A stretch of 64,000 bases of DNA from Gymnopus androsaceus JB14. Its lineage: Eukaryota; Basidiomycota; Agaricomycetes; Agaricales; Omphalotaceae. Under the pieces are notes generated by a model. That model did no database searches. It was not told where the DNA came from and saw nothing but the letters and a program-made list of their open reading frames with translations. Made by a program: the position numbers and the translations under genes. Below are positions 46,774 through 57,741 of the stretch, piece by piece (within the stretch, counting starts at the first letter, position 1; the number at the start of each line of letters is the position of its first letter). The stretch spans positions 1 to 64,000 of the forward strand of contig ML769475.1 of the NCBI GenBank assembly GCA_009733575.1. Direction: 5' to 3'.

Positions 46774-48105
46774 CACGCCAAAAGTGCAAAAAAATCCACT
46801 CAAACAAAATACTAACTGATTTATAAAATTTTGTATAAAAAATCACTTATGAGTGAAAATTTGAGTGAAATTGGATTATTCAGTCAAACAGTCTTGTTGA
46901 GTGAAACATACATATCAGTACATTATTTAGATAAACTGAAGAAGGGCCTGAATTATAGTATATCTGAGCTCCTGAAATGGTAAATGATTTGTTACAGTGG
47001 TGCCAGAAATTGACCGAACAGCATGTTTACCCATATAGCAAGCATCTAACAGTTTCAAAAAACTTGTAGATATATGTTTTTATGACCTGCGAGTTCATTT
47101 CTGAAGTCAGTTTATTGCCATATTTAGTAATTTCTGAGCTATAGGCAAATTTATAATGATTTTAAAAGGGTGCTCTGCAGGAACTGATTTTCAGCAAAAA
47201 TGAGTATCACCACTGAAATCTACATGAAAAATAGCCTAGGATAGCATTTTGTTTTATTCAAATTGATTGATGTAATGCTCCTCAATGTTGCTTCCAAAAG
47301 TCTCATTTTGGGCTATTTTTGCTCAAAATGCAAAAAATAGCCAACTTGCAGGTGGAATTTCTCCACAATGCATGTACAGATTTATATGAAACAAAATGCT
47401 ATCTTATGCTATTTTTCATGTAGATTTCAGTGGTGATACTCATTTTTGCTGAAAATCAGTTCCCGCAGAGCACCCTTTTAAAATTGTTATAAATTTGCCT
47501 ATAACTCAGAAATTACTAAATATGGCAATAAACTGAGTTCAGAAATGAACTCGCAGGTCATGAAAACATATATCTACAACTTTTTTGAAACTGCTAGATG
47601 CTTGCTATATGGGTATACATGCTGTTCGGTTAATTTCTGGCACCACTGTATATATTGCAAGTCAAATCATTCCAAGTGAAATATTTCCTTTCAGGTGTAT
47701 TTTCAGGCAATATGAAAAGTTGTGTGAATCATCATATTTCAGAATAACTGAAAAGCCACAAATGAATGTGGTTGAGGCTTTTCAGTTATTCTGAAAGATG
47801 ATTATTCATATATATTTTTATTTTGTCTGAAAATACACCTGAAAGGAAATATTTCACTCGGAACGATTTGACTTGCAATATATAACAAATCATTTACAAT
47901 TTCAGGAGCTCAGATATGCTATCATTCAGGCCCTTCTTCAGTTTATCTAAATAATGTACTGATATGTATATCTTCACACAACAAGACTGTTTGACTGAAT
48001 AATCAAATTTCACTCCAATTTTCACTCATAAGTGTTTTTTGACATGAAATTTCATAAATTAGTTAGTATTTCCTTCGAGCAGATTTTTTTGCGCTTTTGG
48101 TGTGT
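46774..48105. mobile_element. Large foldback element with ~550-base arms
   Basis: Left arm about 46774-47285 and right arm about 47393-48105 are inverted copies, with landmarks such as CACTTATGAGTGAAAATT, CTGAAGAAGGGCCTGAAT, ACCCATATAGCAAGCATCTA and TGAGTATCACCACTGAAATC matching their complements. The loop is about 100 bases. The right arm is longer because of the 232-bp insert at 47651-47882. No coding capacity. Confidence 0.85.
47651..47882. mobile_element. Foldback MITE nested in the large foldback
   Basis: Ends TATATTGCAAGTCAAATC / GATTTGACTTGCAATATA, flanked by a TA duplication. The left arm of the host foldback has the uninterrupted sequence at the equivalent position (complement of CACTGTAACAAATC), so the insertion is proven by comparing the two arms. 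A hairpin with CTTTTCAGTTATTCTGAA lies at its centre. Confidence 0.88.
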
Positions 48106-48192
48106 ATTAACAGGTGTGAGAAATGGCCCTATTGAGTCGAATGTGAGAAATATGTTAATAACTCGGCCATTATTTGCTCAGTAACGATCTGC

Positions 48193-48352
48193 TACAACTC
48201 ACGGCAAAACGCCAAATTATCCAAATTATCCAACTTTTCCTTAAAAGTCTAGTACAGCTCGTGGCAAAACGTACTTTTCTTTTAACCCTGCCCGACTCGG
48301 GCTCCTTCTCATTCACCCTCCACAACTTGCTGGTCGAGTGCCCTGATTCTTA
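48193..48352. repeat. Dispersed repeat, copy 2
   Basis: Direct repeat of 9343-9510; here the CGGCAAAACGCCAAAT box and the CTGGTCGAGTGCCCTGA end are kept with small indels. Confidence 0.6.
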
Positions 48353-48851
48353 TAAAACAAGTACCTGCGCAACTGAAGGAGACAAAGCTAGAGGTTCACC
48401 GGGACCGCTAGCCAGTCTCTTGTCCAACCTTATCGTTAGTAATAGGCGCCGTTAGTTGTCCTTAATCTCTTCGGCACTCACAAGAAGACAATCAAGAAAT
48501 CACCTTGTAGAATATGTTTCCCCCACTTGGGACGGTATATGAGACTTATGAAATGTAGAATACACATATCAGAGTGTTACTTGACACCCATTTAAATATC
48601 TTTACATTCTATCTTTAAAGGAGTTATTGAAAGAGTTAGCTCATTTTCAGACTGTATGTTTAATTCTTCACCCAAGTAACACTGTGAAGCTTATTCCTCT
48701 GAGATTCCATACATATGACATTATATCTCAAAATGCTAGGTCCTGTACACAATCCCAGGGGAGGAGAGCATTATATACGAGATTTTCTCTTGAGGAATTT
48801 GTCCGAATGTTGGATCATGTGATCTTTGTTGAGTTTGTGTTTTCCCTATCT
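48353..48851. other. Mostly unassigned; short repeat at 48420-48480
   Basis: The segment around 48420-48480 (TTAGTAATAGGCGCC, TTGTCCTTAATCTCTTCGGC) recurs at 59920-59980. No gene supported. Confidence 0.45.
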
Positions 48852-48992
48852 TAAAATGGCCTGATCCGCATGCTACTCGAGAGAGCTGTTAGTACTGGTG
48901 GAGCTGAATAAGAATGCCAGCTTTGAGGAGGAACATGGTTCCACTTGTACTAGAGAGGTTAATGGTGCACTAGCACACTAGTGCGTTCTCAT
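48852..48992 (+). repeat. Dispersed repeat, left half, split by a transposon
   Basis: Matches 60199-60335 almost base for base (AAATGGCCTGATCCGCATGC, GAGAGAGCTGTTAGTACTGG). It continues at 50564-50608 after the inserted element. The second copy at 60199-60380 is uninterrupted. Confidence 0.85.
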
Positions 48993-50563
48993 GGATAATT
49001 CTATTAACCAACCCTGCTGCCCAAACACAATCCCTCATTTTGATGCAAATCATAACAACCCGGCCCACAGATTGTTTTCATTGAAGTCATGAAGCGGCAG
49101 AGGTTCGGAGTGATGTGACTGATGACCGGTGAATTGGGCGCTAAACCACTCAAAATTCATTGTCATTGCGTTGGATAACGAGCAGCTCAACAACTACAGT
49201 ATTTAACCAGTCCTTTGGACATGATCACTTGTTTGAACAGTTACATTTTCTCAAGCTTTATGGCCTGCTCAGAGGCTAATAAGGGATTTTTTATATGTGC
49301 ATTGGTCCATTTCACAATATTCTCCACAGAAATGCTCTCTCTTACTGTTGGTGGCATTTTATATGTTGTTTTACTGTGTTGGAGAGATATCATCAAAAAT
49401 TTGAATGAGCTACCTACAGCTCTTATGTTTTCCTATTTCCATATGAGTCTTTCTACACTATACAGAACAATGAGATGAACTACTGATATCAATTTCACAT
49501 GAAGAGATGAAGAATTGCAAGTCCTGTAAACAAAATGCGATGCCAAGCGTGACAAATGTCATGTATGTCACGGCATCATTGCCCGCCAAATGTCACGCTG
49601 TTTAAACGAGCCGGAAACGCCGGTTTTAGGGCTGTCACCGTGCACCGCCCATTGCCATCGCTACATGCAGGCTACGTACAAGTGGTTTGGCACCAGCATA
49701 GCTCAGATGCTACCCAAGGATCCTAGATAGTTATTTTGATATCATACGCTCTGTGCCACGCTCAACAAAAAGATTCTATTTTGACTGTCCAAAGGACTGG
49801 TTAAATACTGTAACCTCAAAATCCTCACAAAAACTACACTATGTAACTTGGACTGCCTATAACTACTGATACCATCCGAATTCTGACCATTTTATGACAT
49901 TTTTCACTGACAATGCCCCCAAAAAACTCGGAGAGCTTAACATCGTGCCTGGCAAAAACAAGGGATTTTTGGACCAAGGGAAAGAGGCGAATGGGCTTTA
50001 GGGTGATAGGATACGCTAGAGAGAAGCTATTTGCAGCAGCTCAGTGAGTGATGTTGTGCCGAAGAGCAGGAAAAGTTCTGGGTTTCAGGTACGCATGCAG
50101 CCTCGATGTTTTGTGGTCCAATCTCACTTTTCATTATCCCTAGGACTACTGCATGATCTTCTACGCTATCTGCATGCCTTCCAAGGACATAATTCACCCA
50201 AATCTTCCTTCAGCAACATCTACAAGTTTTGGAAATGTAATTGCTGTTATCGCTCTTTTTCTGAGCTTTCTGGCTGTTTTTTCTGGGATATAGACACTCT
50301 GGGAAATTCTACACTAGACTATGTACATCGGAATATATAAAATCTCCTCAATGCATTACTGCTCGCCATTTCTCTCTACAACGACGATTTTTTCAGCATT
50401 TTAGTGCCCACCTTCAGTCCATCAGTTTTGGTCGCCGCCACTTAATTGCGGGAATCTGCAGAGGGTTCCGCATATCGCACTAGGGCTGCTCCAGAGGCAA
50501 CTCATTGAAGGAGGTTGTAGCAGGGTTGTGTTTGAGCAGCGGGGTTGGTTAATAGAATTATCC
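48993..50563. mobile_element. MULE-like nonautonomous element, 1571 bp, 9-bp target duplication
   Basis: Ends GGATAATTCTATTAACCAAC / GTTGGTTAATAGAATTATCC, flanked by perfect copies of CGTTCTCAT (48984-48992 and 50564-50572). The paralogous site near 60330 has one CGTTCTCAT and no insert, so this is a filled/empty site pair. No transposase seen; the open frame at 49215-49478 has no recognised domain. Contains a nested MITE. Confidence 0.9.
49197..49810. mobile_element. Nested Tc1/mariner-type MITE, 614 bp
   Basis: Inverted ends CAGTATTTAACCAGTCCTTT GGAC / GTCC AAAGGACTGGTTAAATACTG with TA on both outer sides, inside the MULE-like element. A second-level insertion. Confidence 0.8.
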
Positions 50564-50608
50564 CGTTCTCATTCTCTTATTATCACTCTATCTATCTTAT
50601 CTCCCCGG

Positions 50609-51189
50609 CATAGGGTGTGGAAAAAAAAAAAAAATAGTATGTAGAGATTGGTAAAAAGAAGATGCTTCTGTATAACTGCGGAAATTTACACATATTCTTA
50701 ATGTCGTCGTATCAACTCTCTGAGCCACGTCCCAACTATTTGTGGACGAATTGGGTTTTCCGCATCAAGAAGAATGCTTCAGGAGGAATCGTATTACTAA
50801 CATAGGCTCGTCTCTGTAGCTTCAGTGGATTCACTCAGGTCTAATAGGCGTAGATTTTCGAAACTTACGCCCTCTGTTTGCACATCCTCTCCTCTATCCC
50901 AAACGCTCTCGCGTTAGGTTGCTCGACTCGATCTCATATATTCTACTCAGGGTTTGGTTGATTTATTAAAGTTTGCTGTATTCTCATGGTCGACTGATGT
51001 AGAACATAAAGTATTCGTATCATAAGCATCCCTCTTTTTTCCGGTTATTCCCTTTTCGAGTCTCCTCTACGAACTTTCATTGTAATTGCTTAACGACCAT
51101 TTACGGTCCTTAATGCTTAAGCGGACAGTATTGGTACATCCAAATTTGGTGCAACGCGAAGGGATTGTTGGCATGAAACGGGCGATGTA
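50609..51189. other. Unassigned; A-run after the repeat
   Basis: Sequence similarity to the 60199-60380 repeat stops at 50608, followed by GGGTGTGG and a run of 14 A (about 50619-50632). No gene supported. Confidence 0.4.
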
Positions 51190-52237
51190 AGACCATGGCA
51201 GTCTACTACATGGCACAGGACGGTGCGCTCCTTATCACCTTACTTCCGTCGACGATCTCATATCCTCGCCATCCAACATAGCATTATCGATTTGGTCAAG
51301 TCCAAAACTCCGCAAAGTGTTCCGAAATTACCGACATGGCAAGATCCATTGGATATCTTAGGCATTGAAGTCAAAACGCAACCGAGCATTGCGCACCTTT
51401 CACCTTTCGCAGAAATCCTACATCGAGTCCATTGTCCGAACGTTTGACCTCCAGAATGCCAAAACGCTAGTACTATCGATATTCATAACCAACTTTCGAG
51501 CCTGCAGTGCCTCAGACTCCCGCAGAAGTCCAACGCCATGCGAAAACTTCCATACCGAGGCCAGTTGGCAGAACAATGTATGCCAACATTGGTACACGCT
51601 TTACTCGCTTACTGCCGTAGGCCATCCTTTTCGAAATTCCTCACAAATCCGGGAATGGCACATTTCAACAAGGAAGCGGTGCGTTTGCTACCCTGAAAGG
51701 AACCAGCAATTGGGGATTGTATACGGGGACAGGTGAAGGTGACCCAGACGGATACGTCGATGCGGACGGCAACATGTTTGAAATCGTCATGCAATCACAG
51801 GTTGGATTTTCTTGATGATGTGGTGCCATTAGCTGGAGCTCCTCGATCGCAATCACTCCGTCTCTCTCTCTACCACACAGATATTGGAATACGTTGCAGC
51901 AACCGAAGCCACCAATAGAAGGGCTTTCTGCTCCGGTCATTCATCACGCAAATGTTTCGAGCCCATCTTTACCATCATTCAGAACCCCACGGTACGCTAT
52001 TCTCCGACAATCAGCTGCTATTGCCCTCTCTCAGGATCACCAGTATCACGCTCGCATGAAGCATGATTGATACTGCGATTCCACTTCATTCCGTTATACA
52101 TCGAGGAAGGCAAAAATCAAAGCTGGTTTATTGTCGACGGAGGACATGATTGCTGATACGTCTGACAAAGCCGCTTTCCAGTATCGAAGCAAAGGCATTT
52201 GCAGCTGCAGGCGGACTTGGTCCAGTTTGAGGGGGAG
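51190..52237 (+). pseudogene. Ty1/copia retrotransposon pol fragment (RT end and RNase H)
   Basis: A decayed 3' part of a copia polyprotein, which copies retrotransposon RNA into DNA. Recognisable pieces in shifting frames: DILGIEVK, RNRALRTFHLSQKSYIESIV (late reverse transcriptase), GNMFEIVMQSQ-like text, EYVAATEA (the TEAEYVAATEA motif of RNase H), DNQSA and ALSQDHQYHARMKH (the copia SDNQSA / HxRMKHID segment), and near the end AKAFAAAGGLGPV. At least three frame changes separate them. The gag, protease, integrase and early RT parts are absent. A purine-rich tract TTTGAGGGGGAG directly precedes the LTR, as expected for the plus-strand primer. Confidence 0.8.
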
Positions 52238-52700
52238 TGTTGGATTTTTATTCTTATACACGGTCAGTTTACTTAATACTTATGGACTCTTACTTACAAA
52301 CACGGACCAAGTACCTTAATACCTATTTCCTTCTGCCTAGTTAATTCTTCCGCGGCTCACGACCTGATAAAACAAGTGATCCCTATGTCCGATGGCTATA
52401 TACGAGTACTTACGATCGACTCACCTTCCAGACGCTACTTTGTGCTTGGCGCGCTGAGGTGAGAGTCACTGAGACCGTTTACTTATTCACCTCCGTTACT
52501 TACCATTTTAGTCAGACCGTAACCGTTAGTTACAGGTAATACCAAACTAAGCACGCTAACTGGTGGCTTTGGCGCTGAGACCGTAACCGTTAATTAACTG
52601 TATCCCGCGTAGCGCCATCAGCACAAACCGAGTATATACAAAATCATATTACTGTGGTGTATATCTAAAGTGAGTAAGAAGACGTTACTCTTAAGTTAAC
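52238..52700 (+). repeat. 3' LTR of the copia remnant (solo right end)
   Basis: Begins TGTTGGATTTTTATTC right after the polypurine tract. A plausible end is ...TTAACA at about 52700, giving inverted TGTT..AACA termini and a ~463-base LTR. The 5' LTR is not in the window, so the right boundary is inferred. Confidence 0.6.
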
Positions 52701-52993
52701 ATGTAACGCTGACTCTAGGTCAATCTGGCAAAACCCTGATTGGTCTCCAGAGAGCTCCAGAGACCCCAGAGAGTATCTGACAGCTGTCGAAATAACGACG
52801 CGTCTCACAGGAGCTCTGGCATCTCCAGAGTCTCTTGGAAGCTCTCTTCCTTGGAATTGGGGTACCCTTGCTCCAGAGACACTTCCAAATGTATTGTGAT
52901 GGTACAGGTTTGCTGATGCATCAATATTTCATATCCCTGTCATGTTTCGTATCCCTGCGACCCATAGTACTGAATACCGAAACATTAGCTATA

Positions 52994-53211
52994 CTGTACC
53001 ATTTCGATCACTTCGTTTGGTCACAGGTCACAGGGGCCCCCAACGAAACGAAATGTCACGGTTTGTCCCGCGTCACAGCGTCCAGTGACGAAATTTTTTT
53101 GATTTTTGTGGGCGCCCTTTGGGCGCCTGACCCAGTTTGGGAAGAAAATTCCGTAAAATCTTCGTTTTGTCACAGGTCACACCCCCAAACAAAGTGCTCG
53201 AAGTGGTACAG
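52994..53211. mobile_element. Small TA-flanked MITE, 218 bp
   Basis: Ends CTGTACCATTTCGA / TCGAAGTGGTACAG, with CACTTCGTTTGG and CCAAACAAAGTG just inside and TA duplicated outside. Internal GTCACAGGTCACA repeats and a GGGCGCCCTTTGGGCGCC hairpin. Confidence 0.75.
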
Positions 53212-53594
53212 TAAGTATGGTCATGGTGACTTGGAGGAGGAAAGTCGGACAAAGAGTCGGACTTCAAGTTCATATGACTATTATTGGCAAATCAAATGAG
53301 CTCAAACGAGTTTCAGTAAGGAGTTAGTCCATTTTGAGTCATCCTCACAGCCTCTTATGATGGTCCTCATCAGCAAAACCTGGGTGAACTGTGGATTGCT
53401 GTGGATTGCTGTGGGTTGCTGTACAGCACTGTACAGAAGCCCCAATACAATCCACAGAAGCCACAGAGCTGTCCAGTTCTGTACAGAGGGGGACCTTGCT
53501 GTGGTTCTGCTGATGCTCTCAAAATGGAAGATTGATAGGTATAAGAATCAACACCAATGTACGCCTCCTGCAACTTTCAACTCCCCCGACAAAC

Positions 53595-54461
53595 ATGATG
53601 ACTCCATCTGAAGTTCAACTCCTTGCAGAACTAGGAAGCGATGTCTTTTTCGATATTGTGCAATTCATTATTTTGTGGGTCTTATATGGTGAGGATCTTC
53701 TCATGGAGTTAAAAAAGCGCATCATTCATATATACTGCCTTGCCTGCTATCTAACTCAGGAATTTTCATTGTATCTGTCACCATGGCATTCTATCTCCTC
53801 TTGTAAGAAGAGTATCAAGCTCTCCTGCTTTCAATTAGAGAATGTATCACTGAAATAAGGATTTTAGAAAGAAAGGGGGTCACAGGATACACCCGTAAAC
53901 TCATCCTCGTCTGCATGGTTCTGTTGGTTCTTGCAAATACATGGAACTTCATTCTAGTCACTGGTGGCCCTGTGATTCAGGTGAACTCTGCCCTCATAGA
54001 CACGTCCATTCAAGGACTTCAAGAACAGATTGCTGCAAGCTTTGAGATCACTCTTCCTTGGAATGCACAAATGACTTGGCCTGGAACCGTCAATGTGGGT
54101 ATTGAAAGACAATTTTGTCGCTAACCAAACTCACCAAGTTCTGGCAGTTAATGTTGAGTGATGGTATTGTTACGTGGAGAGCATGCGCTGTATGGCCCCA
54201 TGCAAAAATTCTTCGCCTTGTGCTTATCGGTCTTCTGATTGGAAATATCGGTAAAATTTATGCATTTTATATGTGTTACTTGTAATTCTCAGTATTTATT
54301 TTTCAGCTGTCAATCTGGCTGGTTGTAGCATGGGGGATATACAACTCAACTTCGTCACTGCGAATAGCCTTGATTTTGCTGCTATCTTCATTTCTTTGGG
54401 TGCCAATCTCATTGCAACAATGATGATTGGGCTAAAAGTCTGGTACAACTCAAGCATCTGA
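53595..54461 (+). pseudogene. Multi-membrane-segment protein, N-terminal part
   Basis: Start MMTPSEVQLLAELGSD is followed by FFDIVQFIILWVLYG; later exons give KLILVCMVLLVLANTWNFIL, NSALIDTSIQGLQEQIA, LSDGIVTWRACAVWPHAKIL, LVLIGLLIGNI, and after an intron at about 54252-54306 AVNLAGCSMGDIQLN and SLGANLIATMMIGLKVWYN. This pattern of ~6-7 hydrophobic segments with a 'D..W R.. V..P....' loop is that of uncharacterised seven-helix membrane proteins abundant in agaricomycetes. The frame stops at 54461, well short of the family's end. A matching C-terminal piece (IESGCLFCIVQ) lies at 57460 beyond the duplicated block. Exact introns in the middle were not all resolved. Confidence 0.6.
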
Positions 54462-54588
54462 GACCCACTTCTATTCTACTGATTCCTGATACCGTGCAAC
54501 TCTAGGTATCATCACCGCGCAACAAGAATATTATATTCGACCAGAAAAAACAAAATTTCCCCAACCAATCGCAAATACTACTACATTT

Positions 54589-54613
54589 NNNNNNNNNNNN
54601 NNNNNNNNNNNNN
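54589..54613. other. Assembly gap (25 N)
   Basis: Unknown bases. Sequence of the duplicated block starts immediately after the gap, so the order or distance across it rests on scaffolding. Confidence 1.
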
Positions 54614-55174
54614 TAGATTGCTCGATTGTCTGGCCTGGTCTCAGGATTAACGCCTCCAGAATCGAAAACTGTCTTCACTGGCTGCGAATTCAAGGGGTAT
54701 TTTCGAGATGAACCCTCTAAAACTCACAGATATTGATACCCAATTGAGACTTCTTCCACTCGGAGTCTGGTATAGTCACAGATGGCCAGAGTTTGAGCAC
54801 CAAGAAGTAAATGCGCTCGGTGAATTCTCTGAGACTGCTAGCATGCCAAAGCAACGCGCTTCGTCAACAACTCCTCGGGCAGGTCGTCGTTCTCGGTAGC
54901 CTTCCGGGCATGCTTCGAATTCGGCTGAGCTCCTTTCATACAGAACTATATTGATATCTTTAGTTTCATCTAGACGGTCACTGTTTGATTTGCTGTGACG
55001 TCCAGCGCGCTTTTGGAACCAAGATCACCGAAATACCCCGAAATACACTCAAAAATGCTCTTAACCAGCGTCGATTGCATCGATAAGGTAGACTGGTTCT
55101 CTTTTCCCCCTGCTGGACTCGGACACTCTTTCTACACAACTTGCATATTCCATCGTCGAAACTTCCACTTGACA

Positions 55175-55656
55175 ATGTTCATGACAACCAAATCTCTCGA
55201 GTTCATAGTCATAGCTCTCTGTATTATTTCGTCTGCGTATAACACTCTAGCTCTACCCATTACCAGACGCGATACACCCGCCGCCATTAACTGTCTGCCC
55301 GCCGTACAACATTGGCATCGCCACTGCTCCAGCGAACGGTACTCTCATTTATGGTATAATCCTAGAAAACGATGGAGTGCCGCTCAATAATCCCGGAGGT
55401 GCTCGGACAAGTGTTTGCGGGACTTATGATTTTGGTTCACTAGCAACTGTCACTTGCGATAGGTATGTCCTTGGAGTTGATGTGTGAATTGTGAATTAAT
55501 AAACATTTTATTGTATGTAGTTCTGGTTCCCCCATAGCAGCTTCCATCGCCGATAATACACAGCAGTGGACATGCTCATCCAATGGTAAAGGGGAGTCGT
55601 TTGAAGGCATGTTTGGCCAAACTACCATTGTTGCATGTTGTACCGGAGCGGACTGA
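55175..55656 (+). pseudogene. Small secreted cysteine protein, frameshifted copy
   Basis: Left-hand duplicate of the intact gene at 60953-61434. The signal peptide region (SLEFIVIALCIISSAYNTLA) and the dibasic LPITRRD are kept. One extra C near 55289 (ATTAACTGTC where the intact copy has ATTAATGTC) throws the frame off, and translation ends within 35 codons. The downstream exon, the intron and the last exon with TIVACC remain readable in the other frame, so decay is recent. Confidence 0.8.
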
Positions 55657-56733
55657 GTCCATTTTTGATTGTGTAGAAATACAGGTTGACCAAATATAAT
55701 CGGGTGAAGATATGCAATTCAAGTTCATTAGATCCTGGTTTATTTTGTTACCGAAAGATAATGATTGATACCGGAGTTAACTTCGAAGGTAGGTCTCCCG
55801 AAGGCGGAGGAGACGCCGCTGAGGTGAGCAAGTTTAGATTAGCACCAACAGCAATAGATGATTTTGCAGAAAAAGTAGAAGACTAAGTACTCGGAGGTCG
55901 ACTTCTTTCAACCGAGGATCTGGAAAGGAATCCACCAGTATGCGTAAAACGCTCTGCTCCGTCTGTCCATCAACTTCACGGTAAATTATCTGCAGAACGT
56001 CGAATCGATCACGCAATGCCACTTGCTAGTGGTTGCACTCTCAATGTGATGAGATAATTTCAGGATGGGATCCGTGGGCGGGACAAGACGGTAGGGGAAT
56101 CGAAGGAAGGAGCAGGGACAGGGCTTGGAGGAGGGTGTTGAATTAGAAGAATGATAGGCAATGGAAGGAGCATGTTCGAGGACTGCGTAGGGAGTTGTAA
56201 ATAGAATTGTGGATGGAAATGGAATCGGGGCTAGACGGGAGGGATGGAGGCAATGAGAAGGTGGCCGGAGGCTCAAGTGAGACCCAACGACTCCGACTAT
56301 GGCTTCAAAGGTAAATAAATGCAGCGCCAGCTGGTCTTGTCCTTTTTTCCTTTTCTCTGCTTCGATTCTAGTCATTTACAGCAACTTGATTCCACATTGG
56401 ACTATGATTTCTCGGAAATTCCTACATAGGCTTTAGCCCTTCCCTCCTAAGTACTTCCTTCATGAAAATGCAACTCCGACAACTTAGCCCATCTTCACTC
56501 CAAATCCAACTAAAAGCAACTCCACATGATTGAACTACGACCAGTTTGAACATACATTTCACTATGTATCATGTACATACTACATCGTTTTCGACACAGC
56601 TTAAATAATTAGTCCTTGCAAGTCTAGTTCAAGCCATCTATTACCCTACCACTAAAATAATCCCAAATAAATAATAAACGAGTGTGTCAGATATGTCTGA
56701 AAGAAAATGAACGTTGTAACTTGTGAAAGTGAT
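55657..56733. other. Spacer of the duplicated block
   Basis: Shared with 61435-62526. Contains a short stretch, KFRLAPTAID, readable in both copies but with no known family, and a GGAGGGATGGA-rich segment. No gene supported. Confidence 0.45.
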
Positions 56734-57459
56734 CAAGTTGAAAGTGGGAGGAGTGATACATCGTCAATCCACACGAACGCCGGAGCAGGACTACCAATGA
56801 ACTGAAGGACATCGTTTCCTTGTGCAACAACAGTTGTCTGATATCCGACCCACTGAGACTGGAAACCCGGGGTAAGGGTGTCAACAGGGTTTCCGTTCCA
56901 GAGAATCTCCAAACTGGCACCGGCTTCGTCTGCTTCATCATCAGTGAAGGAGGTGGAGTAGAAGAATTGAAGAGTGTAGCTGACACCAGCCTCTGTCAGT
57001 ATAGGGGAAGCCGGAGCGAGGGTTCCAGAAAGAGTGTCTGTGTTCGTATTCGAACCCAGGAGCCCAACGGAAATGCCCGGTGTGTGCGAACTTTGCGTCG
57101 TCGAAGATGGAAGCATCGAGGTTTCCACCAGCAGGAGAAGTACCCACCCAGTTGGCGTAGCTGGCAGTGGAGCAGGCGGTCGCACCCGAGTCCACATGTG
57201 TATCCCCAAAGCCGCCGTCAACGATAGGCATTCTGGCGCGAGTAACCTCGGGATTGGGTAACGACAAGGTCGCCTTGACCATAGTTGACGGCAGTGGATT
57301 CATCGGCGACGAGATAATACTGTAAATAGGTGGTGAGCATCTCTGTTAAAGGCCATGTTTGAATGAGAATACTTACCATAGAGCAAGTATAAAGTGGTAG
57401 GAATTCCGTCGACAACAAGCCCTCCAGATGTTGAAATATTGGCATGCTCCGCCTACGGG
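56734..57459 (-). pseudogene. Fruit-body-type secreted protein, truncated copy B
   Basis: Homologous to the last exon and part of exon 4 of the intact gene at 6105-7826, with the same splice sites around 57320-57377. The upstream half is missing: similarity stops at 57459. Frameshifts compared with copy A include an extra base near 57229 (NAYR instead of NAIV), a compensated pair near 57192-57205 (GDTHVD for EGYTCD) and an extra T near 57078 after AHTGH. It cannot encode the product. Confidence 0.85.
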
Positions 57460-57741
57460 TGATTGAATCGGGATGTCTGTTTTGCATCGTGCAGGTAAGT
57501 ATATTTAGTTTTTTTCACCAGACACCAAGAATGATTCTTGGAACTTTTACAGCTCTTGAGTGCTATTTTTCAACTTATTCAACTGCATACTGCAGAATTG
57601 TCTTTGCTGGGTATTGCCTTTGAAATTATCAACGAATTCTCCAATGGATTAATTGTGAGCTTATATTACTTCTCGATCGCGAAGGGCTTTGAGCTTATTG
57701 TGATGGTATGGCTCATTAGGCAATTTACCCTGTGGCAGTGA
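57460..57741 (+). pseudogene. C-terminal piece of the membrane protein gene
   Basis: Reads IESGCLFCIVQ, an intron with GTAAGT and an acceptor near 57552, then LLSAIFQLIQLHTAELSLLG and FSNGLIVSLYYFSIAKG, all hydrophobic. It fits as the final helices of the membrane protein whose N-terminal part ends at 54461. The two would then be separated by the duplicated block. Confidence 0.45.

Larger units (their letters stand above)
54614..57459. repeat. Segmental duplication, left copy
   Basis: Collinear with 60380-63250 over about 2.85 kb: shared GATTGCTCGATTGTCTG start, small secreted gene, the A/G-rich spacer, and the fruit-body-type gene. It ends sharply at 57459 within the fruit-body gene, after CCGCCTACGGG. 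Confidence 0.9.

Noticed and set aside
53350..53530. CTGTGGATTGCTGTGG and CTGTACAG repeats, CRISPR-like at first sight
   Set aside because: Units are short, irregular and palindromic without spacers of even length; low-complexity sequence in a fungal genome.
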